From assembly GCA_025991245.1 (NCBI GenBank), contig BQMJ01000039.1, positions 124,001 to 188,000 of the forward strand: 64,000 nucleotides of DNA, read 5' to 3'. How positions within the stretch are numbered: the stretch's first letter is position 1; every line of letters begins with the position of its first letter. Origin of the DNA: Galdieria partita (Eukaryota > Rhodophyta > Bangiophyceae > Galdieriales > Galdieriaceae). The translations under genes and the position numbers were made by a program. Below are positions 42,706 to 53,911 of the stretch, in pieces. The notes below the pieces were generated by a model. It was not told the DNA's origin. It worked only from the letters and a program-made list of their open reading frames with translations, and ran no database searches.

Positions 42706-42824
42706 AGGACATTTATCATATTAAGTTTGTTGTGGCAATAAACAGAGACAGCAACGATGCAGTAAAATAGATAACAAAGATGCAAGTTTAAGAAACAACC
42801 AAAAATATCACTAAATGAATTTCT

Positions 42825-44627
42825 CTATGGAGATAATGAACCAGGTCCCATCATAGGCGGTGGGCTTATTGGAGAAGGAGGCTCGCAGTAATTTGCAAAC
42901 CACTTGTGAACATCTTCACGAGACCAAATAGCAGTAACAAAGGCATCATAACTCCAAGTCAAGTTAATAGCTCCTTGTTCGAAACCAGTATATCTATCAA
43001 TTTCCTCTGTAAACATACCACTTGGAACTGTATGTCTTCGAATAGCATTCAATACACGATCTCCTTCTTCCATAAGTGCAGATGCATAGCTACAAATGGC
43101 TTTTCCTGTAATAGTTGTAGTTGACTCAATAGTTGGAGGTCCAGATGGCATAACCATCAAGTGTTTGAAAAAGTCCTTACTCCATTTCCCTATAACGATC
43201 TTTTCATGTTTCAACCATTCCGTAGCCAATTCATAATAGTATTGAGCCATTCCAAGAGTACACAAAATCCATGGATTTCCTGGAACGTCACTAGTATAGC
43301 CATCGTAAATGTCTACATTTCTTTCAGTACACAAGTAACCATTCTCAATAGATACAATAGCTTACCGTCCGGAAATCTCCCAAAAAGAGTTCCTTCATCT
43401 TGTTCCTTACGCATATTCACAGGATAAATATCTTGAAACACTAAACGCAACATGTTGGCAGTTCCAATGACATATTCATTAGTTGGCGCAAATACATCAT
43501 CATGATTATATCCATGAATGATTGCTAAAATGGTGGAAGTATCCAGAAATGTCTCATGATTGGTGTCGTGAGTCGTATTTACCGATTCTAAAACGATACC
43601 AAAGTCTTTTGCAATGTAGGATGGCAAAACTTGAGTAATATCGTCTGCTGACTTTTGATAGTGTTTTGCAATATCATCATATCCAAGTTTCTTAGCCAGT
43701 TTCACACCTAAACAAAATTATCTTCACTAACTAACAGAACTCCTAAAAAACTCACCTCGAAGAAGTGCAGTCCTTTGTAAGTATTGATCGAAGAAATGAA
43801 TTCCATACAATTCTTCCCAAGGTCCACAGTTTTCATTGGGCCATACACGTGCTATATAGTCTAAATCTGCTCGAGTAAGTGTATTATTTGTTGGTCCAAA
43901 GACGTGATCACGAATATATGAAATATTGCCTCCTTTTTGTAAGTATGCATAAGTAAACTTGATAACTGCAAGAGCACGAAGAGCAGGACCATCATTTTCA
44001 GTACACCATCCTCCAGGATCTTTCACAACCACCAGTAAATAAACTGTAGACAAAGCTATCAAGCAGTCAACTTACATGCCGAGCCATTGACTAGAAAATG
44101 GGCAGCACCTAAGCCATCAGTATAAAAGTTGCCATTGTAATTGGGAGTGTGCTGTAGTTTATGATTAAAAGAAATATATTCTTTGATAATAGTTTCCAGT
44201 CTAGAAAAGTATATTTAAGTACTTGTTAGTCTACTTCTAGGTCTCTTCACATACCTATCGATCTCCTTAGGATCCGTTGCCCTTTCATACATAGTGACAA
44301 CTACTTGCATAGTAATTGCTGCATCTCGAATCCTATATGACGAAACTTGTTACGAACGTAGTAGACAATCCAAGTAAAACTGTCCAACCAGTTGTAATAG
44401 TAATCAGGTTGTTTCTTTGAGTCTGCGGCTACAATACAACCTTTTGCAGTACCAGGTCGGTTGATATTGTCAAAAATCCCTTCCACAGAACGCTTATATT
44501 GTTTCGGAATCCATTCTTTAAGCTCCTCCTGCCATCCCAAAGAAGGAGAAGGAGGCAAAGGTTGAGCTTCAGTTATATAGCCAATAAACAATAGTACAAC
44601 AAGTGTATATAAAATGAACTTCATCAT
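42825..44627 (-). CDS. Secreted glucoamylase, GH15 (copy A)
   Basis: Exons 44389..44627, 44255..44332, 44076..44200, 43756..44019, 43366..43707 and 42825..43312 give 511 aa. A signal peptide (MMKFILYTLVVLLFIGYITEA) starts the protein. GH15 motifs appear in order: YYYNWIRDAAIT, GGWCTENDGPALRA, the general-acid Glu in GPWEELYGIHFF, EGTLFGRFP, GNPWILCTLGMAQYYY, and the general-base Glu in GFEQGAINLTWSYDAF. It releases glucose from starch ends outside the cell. The tail is Pro/Ser-rich. Exons 2, 3 and 5 have the same lengths (78, 125, 342 nt) as in the divergent copy B. Confidence 0.93.
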
Positions 44628-44894
44628 TTGACTAGACTGCCACCTGGTTGTCCCTATTTGACTAAGCACAGAAAACAACGATTGAGGAAGACCAACAACT
44701 CCATTTGAATACTTTATCCAATGGACAAAGTATGGAGAACACGTTTATCCGAACGTGGAAACAGCCGAAAGTGGCCATTCGTCTGCAATTGTCTGCGCGA
44801 ATAGTCATTTTCCCTCTCTGAGATAAACTTTTACAAATCTTCCTCGATGGAGGGGAATTATAACAAGTGTTTCTAGTGATTATTTATCCATTCT
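44628..44894. promoter_or_regulatory. Shared divergent promoter region of the glucoamylase pair
   Basis: This 267-bp region separates the two ATGs of head-to-head GH15 genes, so it must hold both 5' untranslated regions and promoters. No clear TATA box or operator-like repeat was identified by eye. Confidence 0.5.
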
Positions 44895-46667
44895 ATGGGC
44901 TCCAAATCTCACTTTACAAGTAAACTAGTTGTCTTTGCAAGTATACTTGTGCTTTTACTCTTCCACTCCTCTGAGGCCCAATCTTGGAAAGACTCATTAG
45001 AAAGATGGATACCTAAGGAAATGGAGAGATCATTTCAAGGGATATTTTACAATATTGACCCTCCCGGAGGTATTCCTGGTTCAGTAACAGCTGCAGATTC
45101 CCATTACCAACCTGATTACTATTATAACTGGTAAATAACAACAAATATATTTTGAGAGATTCTAATTGTCACGAAAATAGGATAAGAGATGCTGCTATAA
45201 CTATGGATGTCGTAGTTACTCTCTATGAAAAAGCAAAAGAACCTTCACAAGTAAAAAAGTCCGTCAAGATAGTTGTTATATAAGAACTTCTCATTTTGTT
45301 GGATTTAGGTTGGAGGATATCCTTAAAAGTTATGTCCATTACAACTATATCATCCAAAGGACTCCCAATCCAACAGGAAATTTAACGACTGGTGGATTAG
45401 GAGCTGCCCATTATCTTCTCAATGGTTCTGCTTGTATGTACTTCACCTCTTAAATATCGTATTCTCAAGTCTCTCTTAGTCACTGGATCATGGTGTAGTG
45501 TTGAGAACGATGGACCTGCATTAAGAGCTGTTGCAGTAATGCGATTTGCCAAGGAATACTTACGTAGACATGGTGACTTGTCCTATGTGAAGAAATGGAT
45601 CTTTAATAATGAAACGAATCCTCCTACTACAGTCACTAGAGCAGATTTAGATTATATTGTCAGAGTATGGCCAGATCCATGTTGTGGTCCTTGGGAAACC
45701 TTCTTTGTTGTTCATTTTTGGGATCAATTACTGATTCGCAAGGCACTATTACAAGGTAGTGGATAAAAAATTGTCATTTGAGTCTCACGTTAGAACTATT
45801 TTAGGAGCCAAGTTTGCAGAAATGCTTGGCTATATGAATGCCTCATCCTATTATACAAAACAAGCAAAAGAGTTGACTAGTAATATGAGCAAATTCATTT
45901 CGCACGTTCATGGAGTTGTTCTTGAGTCTATCGATGCTCCTAGAGATACAATTCATGAGACATTTATTGATACTTCGACTATACTTGCAGTACTTTATGG
46001 ATACAACGATGATGGTTTCTATGCTCCTGATGATCCATATGTTATGAATACAGCCAACTTGTTAAGACTCATTTACAAAGATCTATTTCCGGTAAATCGT
46101 CGCAGATCACAAGATGAAGGGGTCCTATTTGGAAGATTTCCAAACGGTAAAAAAGTCTCAAGCATTTGCATATCATTGGCTAATATTCTATTAGATAACT
46201 ACGACGGCATTGCCACCGGAAATGGAGTCAAAGGCAATCCTTGGTTCCTGTGTACTTTAGGAATGGCGAGATACTATTTTGAGTTAGCCAAACGCTTCTC
46301 AGAATACACAACATTGACGATTCATTCCAAGTGGATGCTACCTCTATTGGATCACTTGGGTTCCTCCCACTCCCATTCTATGCCACCAGTCGTCGGAGAA
46401 GCATTAAACCACTTCCAAGTTGGAGAAACTCTTCAGAAAGCACAACTCTGTCAAATTGCTAAAGCTCTGCTGACAGAAGCTGATAAGATTGTTTATGCTG
46501 TCTACCGTCACGTTCCAGAGACAGGCATGCTCACCGAAGAAATTAACCGTTTTACTGGCTTTGAACAAGGAGCTAAAAACCTTACTTGGAGTTACGACTC
46601 TTTCGTAACAGCTATTTGGAGCAGGAAACATTCCTTAAAAGCTTTCCACAGCAACTGTCCTTTATAA
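44895..46667 (+). CDS. Secreted glucoamylase, GH15 (copy B)
   Basis: Exons 44895..45130, 45181..45258, 45309..45433, 45480..45755, 45805..46146 and 46195..46667 give about 509 aa. There is a signal peptide (LVVFASILVLLLFHSSEAQ). The same GH15 motifs as copy A are present: YYYNWIRDAAIT, GSWCSVENDGPALRA, EGVLFGRFP, GNPWFLCTLGMARYYF, and the base Glu in GFEQGAKNLTWSYDSF. In the acid site the first Glu of the usual WEE pair is kept but the second is Thr (GPWETFFVVHFW), which may change activity. The exon 2 splice uses an unusual GTCCGT donor, chosen because it restores the same exon length and phase as copy A. Confidence 0.9.
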
Positions 46668-46738
46668 ATCTTTTGTGTTTCAATGCAAAAATAAATTTTG
46701 CAAGTTTTTTTGTCCTCAAACGAAACAGTTTCTATCAA

Positions 46739-48264
46739 ATGGAAACAACTTCAGAAGTAGATAATAGACACTTGTCAGCGTCAAAAAAGAAAGCCGACAA
46801 AACAAAACATAGTAAGTATATTGAACGAAGACAAATCTTGAAAACTTAGTTGTTTGATAGCACCTCCTTCACGTCGGATGCAGTATGATGATCCTAGTGC
46901 AGTTGCTAAACTAAAAAAGACGCAAATTGTCCGAAAGAAAAATGCAGAACGCGCTGTACCTCTCTTTTCTCACTTACCTCAATATGAACAAGAAAGTATA
47001 TTTTCTAGAGGTAGTTGTGAACGATCGCTTTCTTGCTTTCAGTATGACCGAAAACACATAAAAAAGGGTTTCAAAAAGATGCAAGTGAACTTCATCCTGC
47101 AGTTATTAAGTTAGGACTTCAATATGCTTCTGGTATGATTGAATAGGTTTCTTGGTTTCTGTATATTATGCGGTGCTTATGCATATGGAAACTTTAGATG
47201 TAATATCTGGTGCTTCTTCCCGTTGTTTATCTTTATTGGATACACTTGCACTAGTTATTGAGAGTTTTTCCTTGTCAGTAAGTTTGTTATGTTTATTGTA
47301 ATTGGATATATCATGCTTGTAGGAATATTTAGAAACTCGAGACTATCGCCGGGAGTTGGATAAATATTTAAGACGTAATATTCAGTTTCTTATTGATTGT
47401 CGACCTCTATCTATTTCTATGGGCAATTGTATCAGATATATCAAGTCACGGATCTCTCAACTATCTCCGAGTATTCCTGAAGCGGAAGTAAGTTTCTATT
47501 GGTTTGGCAAATAGTTTCAAGTTGATCGTTTCTAGAACAAATCGAGTCTTTTGAAAACAATTCGTAATTTCCGGGAAGAGAAGTTTGAGCGCGCTGAAGA
47601 GATGATTGCCGAATTGGGAGCAGAACGTATCAGAGACGGAGACACGATTCTTACTTTGGGTCGAAGTTCTTGTATTGAAGAAATATTTACAAAAGCAAAG
47701 AACTGTGGGAAAGACTTTCATGTGATTGTGTTAGATGCCAGGCCTAGACAGGAAGGATTAGCACTTTGTAAAAACCTTATTCAGATGGGAGTCAAGACAG
47801 ATTATTCCTCGTTATACGCAGCAAGTTATTATATGCGGGATGTCAATATTGTTTTATGTGGTGCAGAAGGTCTCATGTCTACAGGTGCGGTTATTTCAGG
47901 ATTGGGAACAGCATGTGTAGCACTGGTAGCCAAAGAGTATCATGTTCCTGTCATGATTACTAGTCAAACTATCAAGTTTTCAGAAAGAGGACATTTAGAT
48001 GCAATTTGTTTCAATGAGATAGGTAATCCAGATGAATTGATTGGTCACGAAGGAAGTGATTGGTTTATGACTGGTGTTCATAACGAGAAGAAGTTTGCTA
48101 ATATGTTGAAGGAGAATTGGAAAGAGATGAAAAATCTGAAAGTTTTAAATTTATATTATGACCTTACTCCTGTTGAATTTATTGATGCAGTCATTACTGA
48201 AATTGGTATTATACCACCTTCTTCAGTGCCTGTAGTATTACGTGAATATATGTCGCTTTCTTAA
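46739..48264 (+). CDS. EIF2B4: Translation initiation factor eIF2B delta subunit
   Basis: Exons 46739..46811, 46861..47010, 47067..47132, 47198..47277, 47323..47487 and 47536..48264 give 420 aa. Landmarks are a basic N-terminus, VPLFSHLPQYEQ, ELHPAVIKLGLQYAS, ISGASSRCLSLLDTL, and the Rossmann-like C-terminal domain with ILTLGRSSCIEEIF, VIVLDARPRQEGLALC, VNIVLCGAEGLMSTGAVISG, PVMITSQTIKFSER and NLYYDLTPVEFIDAVITEIG. With the other eIF2B subunits it recycles eIF2-GDP to eIF2-GTP. The N-terminal region is shorter than in animals. It starts 71 bp after glucoamylase B. Confidence 0.92.
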
Positions 48265-48325
48265 GACTTTTGTCAATCGTCGAGGCCGATTTGGGAGCGA
48301 ATTGGGATTGTGTTGAACGAAGAGA

Positions 48326-48637
48326 ATGGGTAGGCAAAGGAAAAGGGTTAACATAAAGAAAAAGATATAACAAATATTGCTGTTCTAAAATAGGAAAGGT
48401 TCACGGTTCTCTTGCACGTGCCGGTAAAGTACGAGGTCAGACACAAAAGGTTCCCAAACAAGAAAAGAAGAAGCGCCCAAAGGGTAGAGCTTGGCAAAGA
48501 CTCAAGTACAATAGGTAACGTTGACTTTTGCTGTTCTTTGTTTCAGCACTGAACGAGACGTTCATTTGTGGTTTAGACGTTTTGTAAGTGTTGTTGTTGG
48601 GTTTGGTAAGAGACGAGGTCCCAACGCCAACTCGTGA
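48326..48637 (+). CDS. RPS30: 40S ribosomal protein S30 (eS30)
   Basis: Exons 48326..48329, 48394..48514 and 48577..48637 give 61 aa. The sequence [20 protein letters not shown], the basic middle, LKYNRRF (across intron 2) and the ending GPNANS identify eS30. The first coding exon is only four nucleotides (the ATG plus one base). No ubiquitin-like (FAU) fusion precedes it; the protein starts directly at MGKVHG. It is a small basic component of the cytosolic 40S subunit near the mRNA entry side. Confidence 0.93.
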
Positions 48638-48822
48638 GTCTTTTCATTGGGCATCTAGAAAGCCAACAAAATAAAGAAACTGTTCGAAGCAATGATCTTG
48701 GATAGAGCCCAATTAGTCTTGTAGGATATATACTCTCTTTTATCGTGACTTTTCACTCTGAATAGTATTGCCAGTGAAGACCCTAAAAAGTGAAAGAGTC
48801 TTATGGTCAGCCTTTTTTGGTT

Positions 48823-49282
48823 TTACGTCATTCTGTTACACACCTGCTGTTGATATACCATAAGTGCAAACTCTTGTCTATTTAAAACGTTACAACAGAG
48901 AATAGAAAAAGAGTACTCAGTAGACCCAACCTTTTCATGGCTTGTCGAAACGACTCCACTTGTATAAGTTTCAAAAAAGCCAGAGCGTGAGGAAACTCTA
49001 CATAAAGTACGTACGGTGTCTTTTGCCAGTATTGAAGATAGTTCAGAAAACGCTGAAACGCTGGATCGTCCAATAAGCCATTTTGTGCCAAGTCTGTGAC
49101 AAGTTAGCTTTCTCCAGCAATATGATAGACAACCTTACAGTGTATATACATAGGATTCGCAATGGACTCTAAAAACTCCAACTCCAACTCAAAACGTTCT
49201 TTTTCTAAGGAAAAAAGTATACTTCAGTATTGGAGATGAAGGCAACAACAATACCCGTAATAGGTGCTTGCTCCAACTGCAT
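48823..49282 (-). CDS. MED31: Mediator complex subunit 31
   Basis: Exons 49255..49282, 49139..49204, 48931..49093 and 48823..48877 give 103 aa. The conserved SOH1 core runs RFELELEFLESIANPMYIHY (across intron 2), LAQNGLLDDPAFQRFLNYL, QYWQKTPYVLYVEFPHALAF and VESFRQAMKR. MED31 links the Mediator middle module to the head in Pol II transcription. The last intron (53 nt, GTTGGG donor) was placed because it replaces a hydrophobic run by a Gln-rich helix as in the family. Reading through instead gives a stop at 48882. Confidence 0.9.
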
Positions 49283-50171
49283 CCAGAACAAAAATTTCCA
49301 ATGCTCTTATAACTTAACATTCATTCTCTTGAAGCATCATCCTCTCAAATGACGAAAATTGCACAAATTCTTTTTTTGAAACGATGAACTCGACAAATTC
49401 CCTTCTTCCGAGATCTATCAGAAGAGTTTGTGACTTTTGCAGCTAGCCAAGTCTGACAATACTCAAGAGAACAAAGCTATTCCGAGGCTTGTAAGTTTGT
49501 TTACTGTGTGTGCTATAGTCATCCATTCTCTGGTGGACATTAGCCCTGAAGAATATCATATGAATCAACCCTGAAAAGGTCAACGTGAAGGACGAGCAAT
49601 CCAATAAGGAATCTGATAGATATACTTTTGGAATCTTTAGATATTTGTTCCCATATAGTGCAAAACAGTCAAACAGGGCATCTAGATATATTTTATAATA
49701 ACAGACAAAGCAAACCTTTTCAAACCATATTCTAAAATGCTTATGGTCACAAGACACTGAGACAGGAAAGAGCAGTCCATGGTAACTATTTGAAGAATAT
49801 CTATCTAACAAAGAAGAGCTTAGCATGATAGAAAAGAAAAGTTTTTTAGAATAAACCGACAAAATACTAACGTTATAAAGTCAAGAGAACATAATGAAAG
49901 GGAATCTTCATAAAATGTTCATTAAAGACTATGAAGAAATTTCGACTCGAATAAATTCGAATCCGTTACAAACAACTTACTTTGTCTTGGAGATATATGT
50001 CTGTGTTTCAAGTGTTGTCTTTCGTTTTAACAAAACATAATTCATCAACAGTAATGAGTTATCATATCCCTTCATAGAGTCTTACTATTCGATTGTTTTT
50101 GCTTTTTGTTCTGTTTGTCCATTCGCAGTAAATGTAGAGACGATGTTCAAAGTGTTGGTTGATTTTGGCCG
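49283..50171. other. Intergenic, no gene supported
   Basis: This is an AT-rich region of about 0.9 kb between divergent MED31 and RUS-like genes. A leftward open frame at 49443-49862 has no conserved motif and unusual Phe/Tyr/Cys richness; I do not call it a gene. Confidence 0.4.
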
Positions 50172-51904
50172 ATGGCATTTTGTGGTTACAGTACAACTTC
50201 TTTTCTTGGACGTTCAAAGAACAGAAAACTGTTCCTCGACAAACACAACTTGTTTATTATCTCTCGACCTTGTTCAACGCTCGGAAGCCATCGTGGTTTC
50301 CAAGCAGCGGGTAGCAGTTTGAATCCTTGTTGTTATTGTTGTAGGATTACAAACTGGTTTCTTCCCTGCTACAAAAGAAATATACATAATGCTTTCAAAC
50401 TGTTATTTGCTGTATCCAAAACAGACAAAGCCAACTTAGCATTAGGATTCATCTTGTTAGGTGCTCTTTATCGTGCTTCTTCGTATTCTCGGTCAGTATT
50501 CTACTTTGTTATAACCGGTTTCGGGTTGGCTGAAATAACAAAACTAGTCTTTTCAAGCAACGAGTTTTACCAAACAAGCAATATTTATTGTATGAAACTT
50601 CACCTCATGAGAGATTCGACTATTTCATGAATCCGCAAAACGGCGAGTTGCTGATAGCTGGTAGTAATGATTGTCGTACTATATGGAGAAAGATTTTGGA
50701 CCTTCTTTATAGCTCTTTTCTCCCGGAGAATTGCAAGAAGACAGTATCTAAAGATTACTTTTGGTTTACAACTTTTAATTTTTTGCAAAATGTAGTCAAT
50801 TGTTGTATTGGTGTTATATCCACTCAGCAACTATTGCGAGCTGTTGGACTCTCCTCTACTCAAGGGATTGGAAAGTCTGCCTCACTCAATTGGGTTCTAA
50901 AGGATGGTATTGGAAGGTTGGGTGCCATAATTTTCGGAAGTTTTATTGGCAATCGCTTCGATGCAGATCCAAAACGTTGGAGACTTTGGGGTGACATTTT
51001 ATATGCCTTTGGAATTGGAACAGAAATTATTTCGCCGATGTTGTCTCGATATTTCTTATTAGTTGCATCATTAGCCAATATGGTTAAAGCAACCTCTTAC
51101 ATGCTTCGTTTGCCTACAACTGCAGCTATTAGGCGTTCTTTTGCAAAGCGAGAAAATTTTGGAGATATTTCGGCCAAGGCCAACTCGCAAGAAGTACTTT
51201 CAAACTTGATTGGTACTTTTTTGGGAATAGGCCTCAGCATTATACTTGGTCATAGTTGGTGGCAACTTTGTATTGCATACATTGTTTACTTTATTATGTT
51301 CTTTTTACTCAATTATTTGGGGGTGAAGGGTCTTCAACTTCGAACTCTGAATTTGCAACGATCCTTATTACTGGGTTGGAGTTACTGGAAGCATTTTCAA
51401 GTTTCAACTGTGGAAGAGGTTAATTACCGAGAGAATGTGATTTTGCCTTCAATAATGAGTTTTGGACGTTGTATCCGAGTTGGCGTCTCGTTACGAGATA
51501 TTCATTTAACCGGTGCAGAACTAGCAACCTTATTAGACAAGTATCGACAAGCCAAGTATTTATTGACTGTCCAACATGGCAAAATATATATTGTTTTTCA
51601 TATGGAAGCGCGGGTGAAAGATGAGTTACAAGCCATTTTGCAAGCAACCTTTTTGTCACAAGAAAATGGTTGTACCTGTGTGGATAAACTTGAACAAAGT
51701 TATGCTACTGCCAAGGAACATTTGGAGCGTTTTATATTAGAGTTAAAATCCAAAGGTTGGAAAACCGAAGAATTTTTACATTCTGGTGCGCAAAAATATC
51801 GAGCGTTTTGGAATGTAAAGCCAACAAATTGGAAACTATCCAACTCCAGCAGCGTTGCAAATTTGGCTTTTACAGAAGCCAAAACTAACTGTGAACTGTT
51901 ATAG
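50172..51904 (+). CDS. RUS family protein (DUF647)
   Basis: Exons 50172..50491 and 50548..51904 give 558 aa. The DUF647 core is clear: LPENCKKTVSKDYFWFTTFN, AVGLSSTQGIGKSASLNWVLKDGIGRLGAIIFG, RFDADPKRWRLWGDILYAFG, TSYMLRLPTTAAIRRSFAKRENFGDISAKANSQEVL and SWWQLCIAYIVYF. It has several membrane helices. Plant RUS proteins act in plastids in UV-B and vitamin B6 linked development. The first 90 residues are Ser/Arg/Cys-rich and likely a plastid-targeting region. A Pro-free C-terminal domain of 150 residues follows the membrane part. Confidence 0.85.
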
Positions 51905-51937
51905 ATAATTCAGTTGTATTTAGAATAAAGAGATCGG

Positions 51938-52484
51938 TCAAAATGGATAAAAATAACGTTCTCTGAGTTGATCCAGTCGTTTTATCACTATGATGAGAAA
52001 GCAAACACCGTATAATTTAGTACTTTTATCGTTGGTAGAGACTATTTGTAGCTTACCAACAGGAGTTACTAAGTGCTGACCCAACAGACGAAAAACTTTG
52101 GGTAAGCCACTCATTACATTGGACTCTACTTGTTTCTCCAGTTGTTGAGTTTCCTCTTGTTGCTTCCTCTGCATCCTCTTTTGGAAGTCTTCCTTTAAAG
52201 TATCGAGAGAATTTGGACCATCTGCCCCTAATAGATGTGAGTTCAGTACTCCACAAAAAGCACACCTCAAAAAGACCTTTTTCGATGACTGTTTGTGCAA
52301 GGTTATAACCTTGTGTACTTTCCACAAGGCCCGTCTTCTTCTCTTGTCTGGATTCTAGGCCGTCATCTTCCTCTTGATAGAGCCATCTATCTAACACAGT
52401 AACTACTGTCGAAGAACCACAAGCTACCAAGAGTATGCATGACAAAGTAAACAATGCTCTTTGAACTTCCATCTCAAGTGCCAT
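51938..52484 (-). CDS. Small membrane-anchored protein, unknown
   Basis: Exons 52277..52484, 52057..52227 and 51938..51987 give 142 aa. An N-terminal hydrophobic helix (ALFTLSCILLVACGS) is followed by a charged region. After the splice come GADGPNSLDTLKEDFQKRMQ and a Gln/Glu-rich helix. All three joins keep frame, and the introns have normal size (49 and 69 nt), which supports a gene. No family was recognised. The single N-terminal helix could be a signal anchor or organelle presequence. Confidence 0.55.
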
Positions 52485-52737
52485 AATTTCCAGTAATTTT
52501 GCATTTTGTGATGATCACATGACCAAAAGCAAAACTTATGCCAACATGTTGAGATTTGTGAATAGTTTTATCCTCATTTGCATTGAAAACAACGTTATAT
52601 ACAAATATTTCACTTTCAAACCACGTATATTTCAATAAAATTATTCCAACAAAGCTGCAATCCAACATCGTCTTGTTCATTTCAAAACAAATGAACATTG
52701 TCTCGCTCCATATTCCATACTATTGACTAAAAGGAGT

Positions 52738-53881
52738 TCAAGTTGGTAAATACAACCTCAGTTTTAGACGACGAGTTGCTTTCTTTTTTACAGTTCTTGT
52801 GGGCTTCTTTAAAGAAAGATCTTTGCTCTTAAAGGGTTTGTTCATGGCTAGTACATCGTCAGAAATATCAAACGCAAATTGCCCTGCAATATTCTTGCTA
52901 TACATGTATTGTAACCTAGCCTGCATTATTTCTCGAGTATAGAAGGGATTAAGTAACGTTTCCGACTTTGCAGACAAAGAACTCATATCATCGGGATTGG
53001 AGATTTGCCGGTGATGATACTTCGGGACTGGCCGAACTGCATACTTGCTTCCTTCCTTCAAACCTTCAAGTAACAAAAAATTATCTAAAAGATCATCTAC
53101 ACCTTTGGGTATTGTAATATTGGCGACTTGTTCAGCTCCAGAATTATTCTTTAAACGGTTAATCCTCTTTCGTCTTTTGGAATGACTTGAGGTAACACAG
53201 CTGTCTTTCAATCGATCCTGTGACGAATATCCCTTTCTAGGCCTATTCTTGCGTATAGTATGACTATAAGAACAAACGCTTTCAACATCTTCGGAAGAAA
53301 ATGGTGAACTGTTGGTGAAAGTGGCTTGCACAGATTCCCGATTCTCGCATTTTTCAATTGGGTTACATTCTGTCACCAATATGTTGGTCGAAGTTTCCGT
53401 CAATTCTCCGTTTTTGCACTCTTGTTGGTGCTTCTCGAACGTTTCAACAGTTTCCAGTTGCTTTGCTTCCTCTTCGAAATAACGCTCGGTTGGCGATTTG
53501 CTCATAGTTTGTTCTTTTGTTTTTCTACTTTTCCTTTTTGGTTTCGCTACATAGTAAACTTCTCTATGAAAAGATTCAAATTCTTGTTCTAATACTGCCT
53601 CATCTCTATTCGAAACAACTTGATCTGTTTCTGTTCTTGTTTGAATAGGGGCCTGTATGAGGGTTGCTAATCTGGCAGCCAACTTTCCAATTCTACTGCC
53701 ATTAATACCCAGAAGAGACTGCTGCGTTTGTAAACACAAAGCTGCTTTCGACGGCCAGTCCTTCACTTGCGTAGGACTACTTTCCGTCTTTGTAGTCGTG
53801 TCTGGCTCCAGAATGAAGACAAATTTCTTTCACCAACAAAGATTGAAATGCCAAACGGTTGTTCTTTATGATCGTTTTCAT
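52738..53881 (-). CDS. Basic, probably nuclear protein of unknown function
   Basis: Exons 53834..53881 and 52738..53787 give 365 aa, with the first exon tentative. The protein is rich in Ser, Lys, Arg and Glu and has several basic clusters (AKPKRKSRKTKEQ, SKRRKRINRLK, and a C-terminal PTRTVKKKATRRLKLRL). A more ordered patch lies near residues 250-320 (IPKGVDDLLDNFLLLEGLKE, NPFYTREIMQARLQYMYSKN). There is no catalytic motif. A chromatin or RNA role is possible but not shown. Confidence 0.6.
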
Positions 53882-53911
53882 ATTTGCAAATACATTCCAA
53901 TCTCTAATAGA

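Noticed and set aside
48660-48775. C/D-box snoRNA-like segment after RPS30
   Set aside because: GCAAT/ATTGC ends and a CTGA are present, but the C box is poor and no guide match could be tested.
49443-49862. Leftward open frame of 139 codons
   Set aside because: Composition (many Phe, Tyr, Cys, Ser) is that of random AT-rich DNA, with no family match and no splice-supported extension.
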